NCBI GenBank assembly: GCA_963833955.1 | Contig: CAWHZY010000009.1 | Coordinates: 124,001-188,000 of the forward strand | Reading direction: 5' to 3' | Length of the DNA stretch: 64,000 nucleotides | Origin: Roseiarcus sp963833955 | Lineage (GTDB): Bacteria; Pseudomonadota; Alphaproteobacteria; Rhizobiales; Beijerinckiaceae | Shown: positions 42,716 through 52,312 of the stretch, piece after piece | Numbering within the stretch: position 1 is the first letter of the stretch | How the letters are laid out: every line of letters begins with the position of its first letter | Made by a program: the position numbers and the translations under genes | Notes under the pieces: generated by a model | Seen by the model: only the letters and a program-made list of their open reading frames with translations | Told to the model about the DNA's origin: nothing | Databases searched by the model: none

Positions 42716-43855
42716 TTAAGCTCGGCCTAATCCGTCCACCCGCTTCCACAGGCGCAACGTGTCCGGCCCGTAGTCCAGCGTCTCAAGGGCGGAATATCGC
42801 GATCCGTCCAGCAGCGTCGAGCGGGCTTGCGCGTCGAGCGCGACAACTCCCGGCCGGCCGAGCGGCTTGTCGGCCGTAATCAGCGCGACTTCGTCGGCAA
42901 GGCCGAACGCGATGAGCCGGGCCGCGACCCTTGGCCCCCCTTCGCTGAACACGCGGGTAATCCCGCGCCCCGCGAGCGCCCGCAGGGCCTGATGGAGATC
43001 GACATGGCCGTCCGCGTCGAGGGGAACGCGCTCGATCATCACGCCAAGTTCTTCAAGCCGCCGGGCCGCTTCGTCCGGCGCTCCGGCTCCCGTGATGACG
43101 AGGGTCGGGATCTCCCCCGCGGTTGACGCGACGCGCGAGCCTTCGGGCAGGCGCAGATGGCTGTCGAGCACCACCCGCAGCGGCCTGCGATCGAGGCCGG
43201 CGAGCCGCACGGTCAGGGCCGGATCGTCGCCCAAGGCCGTGCCGACCCCGACCATGATCGCCTCATGGGTCGAGCGCATGATTTGCACACGAAGGTCGGC
43301 GATCGGTCCGGTGATGCGCAGGCGCGCATCGTTGGCGCCGGCGGAGGCGAACCCGTCCGCGGTCTCCGCAAGCTTGAGCGTCACGCACGGCCGCCCCGCC
43401 GTCACGCGCAAGATGTGGCCCAGATGGTCGCGTCGCGCCTGAGCCGCGCCAGCGCCGACCGAGACGGCGATCCCCGCCGCCCTCAGGCGCGCGTGCCCCT
43501 GTCCGCCCACCAGCGGGTTGGGATCCTCCATCGCCGAGACGACGCGGGCCACGCCGGCGGCGATGATGGCGTCGACGCAAGGCGGCGAGGCGCCGAAATG
43601 CGAGCAGGGCTCTAGCGTCACATAGAGCGTTGCGCCGCGCGCGGCCTCGCCAGCTTCACCGATCGCGATCCGCTCGGCATGCGGCCTGCCGCCTGGCGCT
43701 GTCGCCCCGCGTCCGACGACCGCCGCGTCCTTCACCAGGATCGCGCCGACGGCGGGGTTAGGGGCCGCGAGGCCAAGCGATCGCGATCCCAGATTGAGCG
43801 CCGCCTCCATCCAGCGCAGATCCTCGTCGGGGTCTGCGGCCGAGCTTTCGCTCAT
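42716..43855 (-). CDS. ribD: Riboflavin biosynthesis protein RibD (deaminase/reductase)
   Basis: Bifunctional cytoplasmic enzyme of 379 residues. N-terminal deaminase: H59-A-E61 and PCSHFGASPPC with the zinc-binding Cys at about 84 and 93. C-terminal reductase: TLKLAETADGFASA and SEGGPRVAARLI. It catalyses the second and third steps of riboflavin synthesis. Its ATG overlaps the nrdR stop by 4 bases, showing coupling in glyA-nrdR-ribD; ribE (riboflavin synthase), often next, is missing here. Confidence 0.96.
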   Translation of the reverse strand: MSESSAADPDEDLRWMEAALNLGSRSLGLAAPNPAVGAILVKDAAVVGRGATAPGGRPHAERIAIGEAGEAARGATLYVTLEPCSHFGASPPCVDAIIAAGVARVVSAMEDPNPLVGGQGHARLRAAGIAVSVGAGAAQARRDHLGHILRVTAGRPCVTLKLAETADGFASAGANDARLRITGPIADLRVQIMRSTHEAIMVGVGTALGDDPALTVRLAGLDRRPLRVVLDSHLRLPEGSRVASTAGEIPTLVITGAGAPDEAARRLEELGVMIERVPLDADGHVDLHQALRALAGRGITRVFSEGGPRVAARLIAFGLADEVALITADKPLGRPGVVALDAQARSTLLDGSRYSALETLDYGPDTLRLWKRVDGLGRA

Positions 43856-44362
43856 GTCGCCGGCGCGTTCCGGCGTTGGCGCGGAGCTTCCTTGGCCGGC
43901 GCTGGCTCGGGTTCCGCCTCGAGTTCGCCGACGATGGCGTTGAAGTCCCGCGCCTCGCGGAAATTGCGGTAGACCGAGGCGAAACGCACATAGGCGACGT
44001 CGTCGAGCGCCTTTAAGCCCTCCATCACCAGTTCGCCGATCCGGTCGGTTGGGATGTCGCCGTCGCTCTGGCTCTCGAGCTGGCGCACGATGCCGTTGAT
44101 CATGCGTTCGACCCGCTCGGGCTCGACCGACCGCTTGCGCAGCGCGACCTGGACCGAGCGCATGAGCTTGTCACGGTCGAACGGCGCGCGGCGGCCGTTC
44201 TTCTTGACCACCTGCAATTCGCGCAGCTGCACGCGCTCGAAGGTCGTGAAACGGCCCCCGCAATCGGGACAGATGCGCCGCCGGCGGATCGAGGCGGAAT
44301 CATCGGTCGGCCGCGAGTTCTTTCACTTGCGTGTCGAGGCCGCCGCAATAGGGGCACCGCAT
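43852..44362 (-). CDS. nrdR: Transcriptional repressor NrdR, frameshifted
   Basis: Zinc-finger/ATP-cone repressor of ribonucleotide reductase genes, about 169 residues. Start 44362 gives MRCPYCGGLDTQVKELAADR; the frame changes at about 44307 and continues SASIRRRRICPDCGGRFTTF (second Cys pair), then VKKNGRRAPFDRDKLMRSVQ, the ATP-cone. Both zinc Cys pairs are intact. A single indel is the likely cause of the break. Lies 35 bases after glyA. Confidence 0.93.
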
Positions 44363-44397
44363 CGGAGAGCCCGCCCTTCAAAAGTAGTCCGGCGCCC

Positions 44398-45712
44398 TCA
44401 ATAGATGGGGAACCGCCGGGTGAGTTCGGCGACGTCGGCGCGCACTTTCGCCTCGACCGCCACATTCCCCAATTCGCCCTTCGCCGCCAAGCCATCCAGG
44501 ACCTCGACCACCATCCGGCCGACATCGGCGAACTCTTCCGCGCCGAAGCCGCGCGACGTGGCGGCGGGCGAACCGAGGCGGATGCCCGAGGTCACCATGG
44601 GCTTTTGCGGGTCGAAGGGAATGCCGTTCTTGTTGCAGGTGATGTTGGCGCGGTCGAGGGCCGCTTCCGCCGCCTTGCCGGTCAGGCCCTTGGGCGTCAG
44701 ATCGACCAGCATCAGGTGGTTGTCGGTGCCCCCGGTCACAAGCTTGTAGCCTCCGGCGAGGATCGGTTCGGCAAGCGCCTTGGCGTTGTCGACCACGGCG
44801 TGCGCGTAAGCTTTGAATTCAGGCGTGAGCGCCTCGTGGAAGGAGACCGCCTTGGCGGCGATGACATGCATCAGCGGTCCGCCTTGCAGGCCCGGGAAGA
44901 TCGCCGAATTGATCTTCTTGGCGAGGTCCGCGTCATTGGTGAGGATCATGCCGCCGCGCGGCCCGCGCAAGGTCTTGTGCGTCGTCGTGGTGACGACATG
45001 GGCGTGCGGGAACGGGGAGGGATGGGCGCCGCCCGCGACCAGCCCGGCGAAATGGGCGATGTCGACGACGAAATAAGCGCCGACTGCGTCGCAAATGGCG
45101 CGGAAACGCTCGAAGTCCCAAAAGCGCGCATAGGCCGATCCGCCGGCGATGATCATCTTCGGCTTGTGCTCGCGCGCCAGCGCCTCGACCTGATCCATGT
45201 CGATCCGATGCGTCGTCCGATCGACCCCATAGGGGACCGGCTTGAACCAGCGGCCCGGACATGTTGACCGGCGAACCGTGGGTGAGGTGCCCTCCCGCCG
45301 CGAGATCGAGGCCCATGAAAATGTCGCCGGGCTGCATCAGCGCGAGAAACACGCCCTGATTGGCCTGGCTGCCGGAATTGGGCTGGACGTTGGCATAAGC
45401 ACAGCCGAACAATTGGCGCGCGCGGTCGATCGCGAGGCTTTCGGCGATGTCGACGAACTGGCAGCCGCCGTAATAGCGCTTGGCTGGATAGCCTTCGGCG
45501 TATTTGTTGGTCATCACCGAGCCCTGCGCCTCGAGCACGGCGCGCGACACGATGTTTTCCGACGCGATGAGTTCGATTCCATCGCGCTGACGACCCAGTT
45601 CGAGTTCGATCGCGCGCGCGATTTCCGGATCGGCGTCGGCCAGGCTTGCGGAAAAGAAGGAGTTCGAACGGATCGATGCTGCGGCGACGCGGTTTGGAGC
45701 GGTGACGTTCAT
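44398..45712 (-). CDS. glyA: Serine hydroxymethyltransferase, frameshifted
   Basis: PLP enzyme interconverting serine and glycine with tetrahydrofolate, about 437 residues. The N-terminal half has QRDGIELIASENIVSRAVLE, YAEGYPAKRYYGGCQFVD and NVQPNSGSQANQGVFLA; an extra C in CCGGGCCGC at about 45255 changes the frame; the C-terminal half has the PLP Lys in VVTTTTHKTLRGPRGG and ITCNKNGIPFDPQKP. Since this enzyme is normally indispensable, an assembly error is far likelier than a pseudogene. Confidence 0.95.
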
Positions 45713-45792
45713 GGCGGCGGACCTTCCATAATCTCAAGGCGGCTTTAACACGGTGAATGCGAGGCGGGCAAAGGCGGGATTGCGGCGCAAAT

Positions 45793-45818
45793 GAAAAAGG
45801 CCGCCCGAAGGCGGCCCT
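45793..45818 (-). terminator. Intrinsic terminator of the PEP-CTERM gene
   Basis: A 7-base perfect stem GGCCGCC / GGCGGCC with a 4-base loop is followed on the minus strand by TTTTT (complement of 45794-45798). It lies 25 bases beyond the stop codon of the upstream minus-strand gene. Confidence 0.85.
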
Positions 45819-45842
45819 TGGGCAGTATTCCTATAACGTCGA

Positions 45843-46573
45843 TCAGGCGGCCGCGGACCTGATCGCACGACGGCGCGAAAACCCGAGCCAACCGAGCCCC
45901 GCGAAGCCGGCGATCATCATGGCCCAGGTCGATGGCTACGGGGAACCGGCGAGGCCCCCGTCGCGAGCGTCGACGGCGGCGAGGAAGGGCTCGCCGTTCG
46001 GGTTATTCGTGTCCGGCGCGCCGCTCAACGTGATCGAAGTCAGCGTGTTGCCATCGAACGAAGCGGGGAGGATGTATTCATAGGCGTCGAAACGAACGCC
46101 GGCGCCATAAGTCGCCGTGCCGTAAATGTCGGTCGCGACAGTCGTTGTAAGCTGTCCAGTGGTCACGGATGTTGACCCTTCATCCAAAGAGGATCGTATC
46201 CGTATCGCCAGCCGAATCCTGGAAGACCAGTGAGCCGACAGTTTCGCCCAAAACTCCGAACGCCGAATTCACCAGTACATAAACGGTCGAGTAGCCCGCT
46301 TGGTTGACCGGAATCACGAAGCTGTCGCTTGGCGACGAGACCTGGATCGCTCCCGTCGTGCCTGCGGCGCCCGCGTCCGACGACACCAAAAATGACGCCG
46401 CTCCAATGGTGACGGTCGACCCCGCGGTCGGGTAGGCGGTTCCGTCGGTATAGGTCTGAAGATTGGCGTTCGTGAGGGACGAAAGGTCGATCTCGGACTG
46501 AGCGGCATGCGCCGCCCCCGCCAATCCCGCAGACAGAAATCAGCGCAACAGCGCCCGACATCACAATTCTCAA
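45843..46573 (-). CDS. PEP-CTERM domain surface protein, frameshifted
   Basis: Exported protein of about 240 residues. The signal segment (MSGAVALIS from ATG 46561, TTG 46573 also possible) leads in another frame into GLAGAAHAAQSEIDLSSLTN; the middle, TYTDGTAYPTAGSTVTIGAA through GVLGETVGSLVFQDSAGDTD, is beta-rich; after a further frame change near 46187 it reads FDAYEYILPASFDGNTLTSI. The C-terminal anchor, restored near 45945, is PSTWAMMIAGFAGLGWLGF followed by RRR. At least three indels. No catalytic motif; probably a structural or surface protein sorted by an exosortase encoded elsewhere. Confidence 0.75.
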
Positions 46574-46735
46574 CGAACCCCCCTGTTTCCGGCGGCCTGA
46601 ACAGGTATCCGCGCCCTTGCCATGTATGATTTGCAAGAGGCGCCGATGTCAATAGACCAGGGGTCTTAGGACCTTGGCGAAACTGGCCTATGCAATCAAA
46701 AGCCGGGGTCGTTATCGGGGCGTCGGCGCTGGCCG

Positions 46736-47062
46736 TCAGCGGCCTTTGGCGGCGCCGGTGAAAATAACCACCTCGTCCTTGCCCACACGATCGAGCAGCG
46801 CGTGCGCCTCCTCGTCCAGGAGGTCCCTGTCGATGCTTTCCGGCCGGAGGCTCGCGACGCGCAGCTCCCAGCGCGCGCGTTCGGTTTTCAGCCCGGCCAG
46901 TTGGGCTTTCAACTCGATCGCCTCGGCGTCGAATTTCGCCGCGGCCTTGAGCCCGTGCTCGCCGTTCGACGCGCCCCAGACCAGATAGCCGCTCGCGACC
47001 CCGAGCACGAGGTAGAGAACGATCGGCAGTACGATCGAGCGCAGGCGAGTCCTGACCACCAT
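46736..47062 (-). CDS. Septum formation initiator (FtsB/DivIC family)
   Basis: A 108-residue bitopic division protein: one N-terminal membrane helix (IVLPIVLYLVLGVASGYLVW) followed by a coiled coil (DAEAIELKAQLAGLKTERAR) and the short C-terminal DLLDEEAHALLDRVGKDEVV typical of alphaproteobacterial FtsB. The expected partner is FtsL/FtsQ at the septum. Location close to eno is usual in alphaproteobacteria. Confidence 0.88.
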   Translation of the reverse strand: MVVRTRLRSIVLPIVLYLVLGVASGYLVWGASNGEHGLKAAAKFDAEAIELKAQLAGLKTERARWELRVASLRPESIDRDLLDEEAHALLDRVGKDEVVIFTGAAKGR

Positions 47063-47236
47063 CCGCCGATCCTGAGGGGACAGCGTTAGCGCGAAGTTAA
47101 TAGAAGGCGCTTTTCACGGCTGCTCACAAGTGCTTCAGCGGTCCGAGCAGACGACCAAGACGGTCGCGCGACTTGCCTATCTTGGATGTCGCGGCGATGG
47201 TCATGGTTCCGACGCTTCGATAGGAGAGATGATCCG

Positions 47237-48442
47237 TTGCGGTTGGGATTGCGCTTTCCAAACATCATCGGCCTCAGCGTCGCGATCGCCTTTTCGGGTT
47301 CGGGCCTTTCTTGTGCGGCAGGGCAGCCGTCGGACGTTCCGGCTTGGCTGCAGGCCCATGTGGGCGAAGGCGAAGGTCAGATCGCGCGAGTGGTCTTAGA
47401 GAGGGCTCGCGCGCTTTACCTGCAGAAGGGGGTTAGAAATCCCTGTTACTTCGCCATGGACGCTACACGCCCGAATGGCGGCGCGGCGGGGCGCCGGTTT
47501 TACATCATCTGCGAAGCCGACCGGTCGTTTCGCGCGATTTCCGCGGGTCACGGCGGCGGTCGCGATTTGAACGGCGTCGCTGATTTCGCCAACGGAAGAC
47601 GGTGCGCGAAGAACTTCGGCAATGCGATGGACTTTGAACTGACGGCCGGCGGCGCCTATGTGACGAGCGAAACGAAAACCTCTTTCAAGGGCTATTATCG
47701 CGTCTCCGCGAGAGAAGACGCGGTTTTCCTCCGCCCGTTCGTGCAGTTTGACGGCGAAGGCGAGGCCGCAAACGCCAGGCAGCGTGCCATCGGCGGGCAT
47801 CCCGCCGAGGTGTTGGCGGGAATATGTCTGCGAAAAAGTCCGGACAGCCCGTACGCGAACCATGACGGTTACGTTCCGGTTGGAAAGCTGGTGGATTACG
47901 CCGGCGGCCGCAGCGACGGCTGCACCAGCTGGTCGCCATCCGACGCCCGGCAAATCATGCCGATGGTGAAGGACAATCCGACGACAGTTTATATTTATCC
48001 TGAATCGCGCGACATCGACGCCGTCGCGCGAGCCGGCCGCGGAGGATCATATTGGAACGCCTCCTGCTTGAAGGAGATCGGCTCTCCAAAGTTTTGGCCC
48101 AAGGAAACCCTCGAGCCGATCCTTGCTCGATACGAGAAAGATCATCCGCCGCCGCGGCGCCGCCAATTTGCAAGGAGCCTTGAACCTCTAAACCGCCTTG
48201 ATTGCCTCGCGGCCGGCATAGCGGGCCTGATCGCCGAGCTCCTCCTCGATCCGGATCAGCTGGTTGTATTTCGCCAAACGATCCGAGCGGGAGAGCGAGC
48301 CCGTCTTGATCTGTCCGCAATTGGTGGCGACCGCGAGATCGGCGATGGTCGAATCCTCGGTCTCGCCCGACCGATGCGACATCACGGCGGTGTAACCGGC
48401 TCGCTGCGCCATATCGACGGCGGCCAGCGTCTCGCTGAGTGA
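47237..48442 (+). CDS. YkuD_2-like murein L,D-transpeptidase family protein (divergent)
   Basis: Exported protein, about 315 residues before its tail overlaps eno. TTG at 47237 follows AGGAGAG and gives a signal sequence (LRLGLRFPNIIGLSVAIAFS). The body shows AMDATRPNGGAAGRRFYIIC, AISAGHGGGRDLNG and GGRSDGCTSWSPSDAR, which resembles the SxGC catalytic Cys motif of YkuD_2 enzymes; the fit is incomplete. The open frame runs 255 bases into the antisense of eno, which is unlikely; another frame has a stop at about 48190, so a lost base near 48160 probably hides the true end. Confidence 0.55.
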   Translation: MRLGLRFPNIIGLSVAIAFSGSGLSCAAGQPSDVPAWLQAHVGEGEGQIARVVLERARALYLQKGVRNPCYFAMDATRPNGGAAGRRFYIICEADRSFRAISAGHGGGRDLNGVADFANGRRCAKNFGNAMDFELTAGGAYVTSETKTSFKGYYRVSAREDAVFLRPFVQFDGEGEAANARQRAIGGHPAEVLAGICLRKSPDSPYANHDGYVPVGKLVDYAGGRSDGCTSWSPSDARQIMPMVKDNPTTVYIYPESRDIDAVARAGRGGSYWNASCLKEIGSPKFWPKETLEPILARYEKDHPPPRRRQFARSLEPLNRLDCLAAGIAGLIAELLLDPDQLVVFRQTIRAGERARLDLSAIGGDREIGDGRILGLARPMRHHGGVTGSLRHIDGGQRLAE

Positions 48443-49469
48443 GCCGATCTGGTTGACCTTGATGAGGATCGAATTCCCGACCCCCTCTTTGATCCCGCGC
48501 TCGAGGATCTCGACGTTGGTGACAAAGATATCGTCGCCGACGAGCTGGCACTTCCCGCCGATCTTGTCGGTGAGCAGCTTCCAGCCGATCCAGTCTTGCT
48601 CTGCCATGCCGTCCTCAATCGACAGGATCGGATACGCGCCCTGAAGCTTTGCGAGATACTCGACCTGTTCTTCGACCGAGCGCGTCTTGCCTTCGCCCTC
48701 GTAGACATATTTCCCGTCCTTGAAGAACTCGGACGCCGCGCAATCGAGCCCGAGCACCATGTCGTCGCCAGGTTTGAATCCCGCCGCCTCGACCGCCTTG
48801 AGGCAGAAATCCAGCGCCGCCTCCGCTGACGGCAGGTTTGGCGCAAAGCCGCCTTCGTCGCCGACGTTGGTGTTGTGTCCGGCCTTCTTCAGCGCCGCCT
48901 TTAGCGCGTGAAAAGTCTCCGCGCCCCACCGCACCGCCTCGGCAAAGGACGGCGCGCCGACGGGCAGGATCATGAATTCCTGGAAGTCGATCGGATTGTC
49001 GGCATGCGCGCCGCCGTTGACGATATTCATCATGGGCGTCGGCAAGAACTCTGGCCATGGCGCCGCCGACGTAACGGTAAAGCGTCAGGCCCGAAGCCTC
49101 CGCCGCGGCCTTGGCGACGGCAAGCGAGACGCCGAGAACGGCGTTCGCGCCGAGCCGCGACTTGTTGTTCGTGCCGTCGAGCGCGATCAACGTCTCGTCG
49201 ATCTTCAGCTGGTCTTCAGCCTCGAGCCCGGAGACGGCGTCGAAAATGTCGCGATTGACCGCCTCGACCGCTTTCAGCACGCCCTTGCCGCCGAAACGCC
49301 GCTTGTCCCCATCGCGCAGCTCGACCGCTTCGCGGGTGCCGGTCGAAGCGCCTGATGGAACCGCGGCTCGCCCCATCGAGCCGTCTTCGAGCACGACATC
49401 CACTTCGACCGTAGGATTGCCGCGGCTATCGAGGATTTCGCGGCCGACGACGTTCACGATCGCAGTCAT
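48188..49469 (-). CDS. eno: Enolase, frameshifted
   Basis: Glycolytic 2-phosphoglycerate hydratase, also part of the RNA degradosome in many bacteria, about 427 residues. MTAIVNVVGREILDSRGNPT opens the gene (ATG 49469); AVPSGASTGTREAVELRDGD, the metal-binding DCAASEF and SIEDGMAEQDW, KVNQIGSLSET and SHRSGETED are all present. A single extra base at about 49043 (GTTCTTGCCG for GTTCTGCCG) shifts the frame between GGAMARVL and PTPMMNIVNGG. Given the essential role this is an assembly error. Confidence 0.96.
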
Positions 49470-49982
49470 TTTGACTCCAGCGCTGCAGGCATTGGTCTGG
49501 CGTCTTAAGGCATCCACGTAACCGATGAAAGACGGACCGCAGCCGGTAAGATGGTCGAATGCGTAGCACTTTTGCATTCGTCACTGCACATTTGACCAAA
49601 ATGAGCCAAGCTAGAAAAAATATGCATGGCAGCAGCGCTTAGCCACGTGACATAGCCAAAAAATTGGACTAGCAATGATGCGCTAAAAGGAGGCCGCTGC
49701 CAAAAGGTTTGGCGCCGGACGCCGTAGGGTCTGTGGGAGGACAAAAGCGTTCGACAGTCTTAATTGCCGCTACCGTAGCGGAAGGGATAGTAAACAATAT
49801 CCAGGATTGTAAAACGCACTACGTGAATGAAAAAGGGGCGGCCCGCCGGAAGAGCGGTCCGCCCCTTAGTATTTTGGCAGTCACGCTTCTACTTGCTCTG
49901 GACTGCGGTCCCTGGAGCGCGCCGAGCAAAGCGCTGTCGAGCCAACCGCCCATACCGAGCCCTGGCGACGATGGCGGCGGCC
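49470..49982. other. Intergenic region eno/tgt
   Basis: No supported gene in 513 bases. It holds the eno promoter region (AT-rich around 49600-49640), the terminator at 49829-49868 downstream of tgt, and otherwise no repeat or motif that I can identify. Confidence 0.5.
49829..49868 (-). terminator. Intrinsic terminator downstream of tgt
   Basis: On the minus strand AAGGGGCGGACCGC pairs with GCGGGCCGCCCCTT around a short loop with one mismatch, followed by TTTTTC. It lies about 115 bases beyond the tgt stop codon. Confidence 0.8.
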
Positions 49983-51113
49983 TCATTGCCCTTCTGCCTC
50001 GCCCTCCGCCCAATTTCGTTGCGTCTCCGCGATATAGGCTTCCAGCCGCCCCTCGCTGATCGCAAGCCGGGCGCCGGACATCAGATCCTGATAATAGGCG
50101 AGGTTGACTTCGGTGAGGCCCATCATCGCGAGGATCTCGCCTGACTTGACCAGATGGCGCCAATAAGCGCGGGAATAGTCGCGCGCCATCGGCGACGACG
50201 AGAGCGGATCGACCGGCCGCGCATCATCGGCGAAGCGGGCATTGCGCAGGTTGAGGCGGCCCCGGCGGGTGAACACCATCCCGTGCCTTCCAGCACGGGT
50301 CGGCATCACGCAATCGAACATGTCGACGCCGCGCCTCATCGCCTGAAGCAGATCGTCGGGCGTTCCCACGCCCATGAGATAGCGCGGCTTGTCGAGGGGG
50401 AGATGCGGGACCACGACATCGAGCGTGTCGAGCATCGCCGCCTGCGGCTCGCCGACCGCCAGTCCGCCGATTGAATAGCCGTGAAAGTCCATCTCGACGA
50501 GCGCCTCAGCGCTGAACAGGCGAAGGTCCTTTTCCGTGCCGCCCTGGACGATGCCGAAGATCGCCCGGCCCGGCTGTTCGCCGAAGGCGCTCTTCGAACG
50601 CTCGGCCCATCGAAGCGACAGGCGCATCGCGCGCTCGGCTTCCTCATGGGAGCACGGCAGCCTCACGCACTCGTCGAGCTGCATCTGGATGTCCGAACCG
50701 AGAAGGCGCTGCACCTCCATCGAACGCTCGGGCGTGAGTTCATGGCGCGATCCATCGATATGCGACTGGAAGGTCACGCCGTGCTCGGTGAGCTTGCGCA
50801 GTTTTGCGAGGCTCATCACCTGAAAGCCGCCGGAATCGGTGAGGATCGGGTGCGGCCAGTTCATGAATTTGTGCAGGCCCCCGAGCGCCGCGATCCGCTC
50901 GGCCCCCGGCGCCAGCATCAAATGATAGGTGTTGGAGAGCACGATGTCGTAGCCGAGCGCTCTCACCGCATCCGGGTGCATGGCCTTGACGGTCGCCGCA
51001 GTGCCGACCGGCATGAAAGCGGGCGTGCGGATCGTTCCGCGCGGGGTCGAGATTGCGCCGGTTCGCGCGCGGCCGTCCGTGGCGTGGACGGCGAAGGAAA
51101 ACTCGTCGCTCAC
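49983..51113 (-). CDS. tgt: tRNA-guanine transglycosylase lacking all zinc ligands
   Basis: Exchanges guanine-34 for preQ1 in GUN-anticodon tRNAs, in queuosine synthesis; 376 residues, normal length. Both active-site Asp are present: D93 in LTDSGGFQVMSL and the nucleophile D267 in MFDCVMPTRAGRHG. The C-terminal zinc site, normally CxCxxC plus a His in TEHN, reads DPLSSSPMARDYSRAYWRHL with TEVN: Ser305, Ser307, Ala310 and Val336 replace the three Cys and the His. No frame change explains it, as no Cys codon exists there in any frame. The start overlaps the queA stop (ATGA). Confidence 0.95.
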   Translation of the reverse strand: MSDEFSFAVHATDGRARTGAISTPRGTIRTPAFMPVGTAATVKAMHPDAVRALGYDIVLSNTYHLMLAPGAERIAALGGLHKFMNWPHPILTDSGGFQVMSLAKLRKLTEHGVTFQSHIDGSRHELTPERSMEVQRLLGSDIQMQLDECVRLPCSHEEAERAMRLSLRWAERSKSAFGEQPGRAIFGIVQGGTEKDLRLFSAEALVEMDFHGYSIGGLAVGEPQAAMLDTLDVVVPHLPLDKPRYLMGVGTPDDLLQAMRRGVDMFDCVMPTRAGRHGMVFTRRGRLNLRNARFADDARPVDPLSSSPMARDYSRAYWRHLVKSGEILAMMGLTEVNLAYYQDLMSGARLAISEGRLEAYIAETQRNWAEGEAEGQ

Positions 51114-52216
51114 GGGCGTTCGTGGCCCGCGCGCGCCAGGAGGCAGGCGTCGCCGTACGAATAAAACCGATATCCGGCTTGAGCGGCATGCGCGTAAGCC
51201 GCCTGCATCGTCTCAAGTCCGCTGAAGGCCGCGACGAGCATGAACAAAGTCGATCGCGGCAAATGAAAGTTGGTCATGAGCGCGTCGACGCAGCGAAACT
51301 CATAACCCGGCGTGATGAAAATATCCGTCCGGCCTGAAAACGGCCGAAGCCGCCCATGTTCGTCGGCAGCGCTCTCGAGGACCCGCGCGGACGTCGTGCC
51401 GACACAGACGATCCGGCCTCCGGCTTCCCGCACGGCGTTCAGGGCGTCGGCCGTGGCTGCGCTGATCGAGCCCCATTCGGAATGCATCTTGTGGTCGCGC
51501 GTATCCTCGACCCTGACCGGCGCGAAAGTTCCGGCGCCGACATGCAAAGTAACTTTGTGCAGCGCGACGCCTCGCGTCGCGAGGCGAGCAACCAGCGCCG
51601 GAGTAAAATGGAGCCCGGCCGTCGGCGCCGCGACCGCGCCAGGGTTGGCGGCGAACATCGTCTGGTAGTCCGCCTGGTCGCTCGGCGACAAGGCGCGCCG
51701 CGAGGCGATGTACGGGGGCAGGGGGGGCGCGCCGAGGCGTTCAATCGCCTCGTCCAGCGCCGCGCCGGTGAACTCAAAGCGCAGCAGAACCTCGCCCGCT
51801 TCGCCTTTCTCCTCCACTTCCGCGTCGAGCGCCGCGAGAAGGCAGGCCATGCTTTCGCGCGCCTCGCCGAAACGGATGCGCTCGCCGACTTTGAGCCGCT
51901 TGGCGGGCCGCGCGAGCGCCCGCCAGCGGCAATCATCGACGCGCTCGATCAGGGTCGCCTCGATCGAGGCGGTCGTCTCGTCCCTGACCCGGACGCCCTC
52001 GAGCCGCGCTGGAATCACACGGGTGTCGTTGACGACGAGCGCGTCGCGGGATGTGAGAAAGTCCGGCAGATCGCGCACGTGCGCGTCCGTCAGATCGCCG
52101 TCGGGCCCGACAACCAGCATCCGCGCGCTGTCCCGCGGATTCACGGGAGCGAGCGCGATGCTTTCAGGGGCGAGAACAAAATCGAAGGCGTCGACGCGCA
52201 TTGCGGTCATCGCCAT
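51110..52216 (-). CDS. queA: S-adenosylmethionine:tRNA ribosyltransferase-isomerase QueA
   Basis: Adds the epoxycyclopentane ring to preQ1-tRNA, using the ribosyl part of SAM. Intact, 368 residues (363 from the ATG at 52201). FVLAPESIALAPVNPRDSAR, VVNDTRVIPARLEG, AAPTAGLHFTPALVARL, LHVGAGTFAPVRVED and LMTNFHLPRSTLFMLVAAFS are the family hallmarks. It precedes tgt with a 4-base overlap, so the two queuosine genes are coupled. Confidence 0.96.
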   Translation of the reverse strand: MAMTAMRVDAFDFVLAPESIALAPVNPRDSARMLVVGPDGDLTDAHVRDLPDFLTSRDALVVNDTRVIPARLEGVRVRDETTASIEATLIERVDDCRWRALARPAKRLKVGERIRFGEARESMACLLAALDAEVEEKGEAGEVLLRFEFTGAALDEAIERLGAPPLPPYIASRRALSPSDQADYQTMFAANPGAVAAPTAGLHFTPALVARLATRGVALHKVTLHVGAGTFAPVRVEDTRDHKMHSEWGSISAATADALNAVREAGGRIVCVGTTSARVLESAADEHGRLRPFSGRTDIFITPGYEFRCVDALMTNFHLPRSTLFMLVAAFSGLETMQAAYAHAAQAGYRFYSYGDACLLARAGHERP

Positions 52217-52312
52217 CCTGTCGTGACGGTCAATAGGGCGCGCGGGGGTTGCGCGCCCTAGCCGGCGCCCTTGTTGTCCCGCTCCTCATGAGCCGCAAGC
52301 GTCGCTATGATC

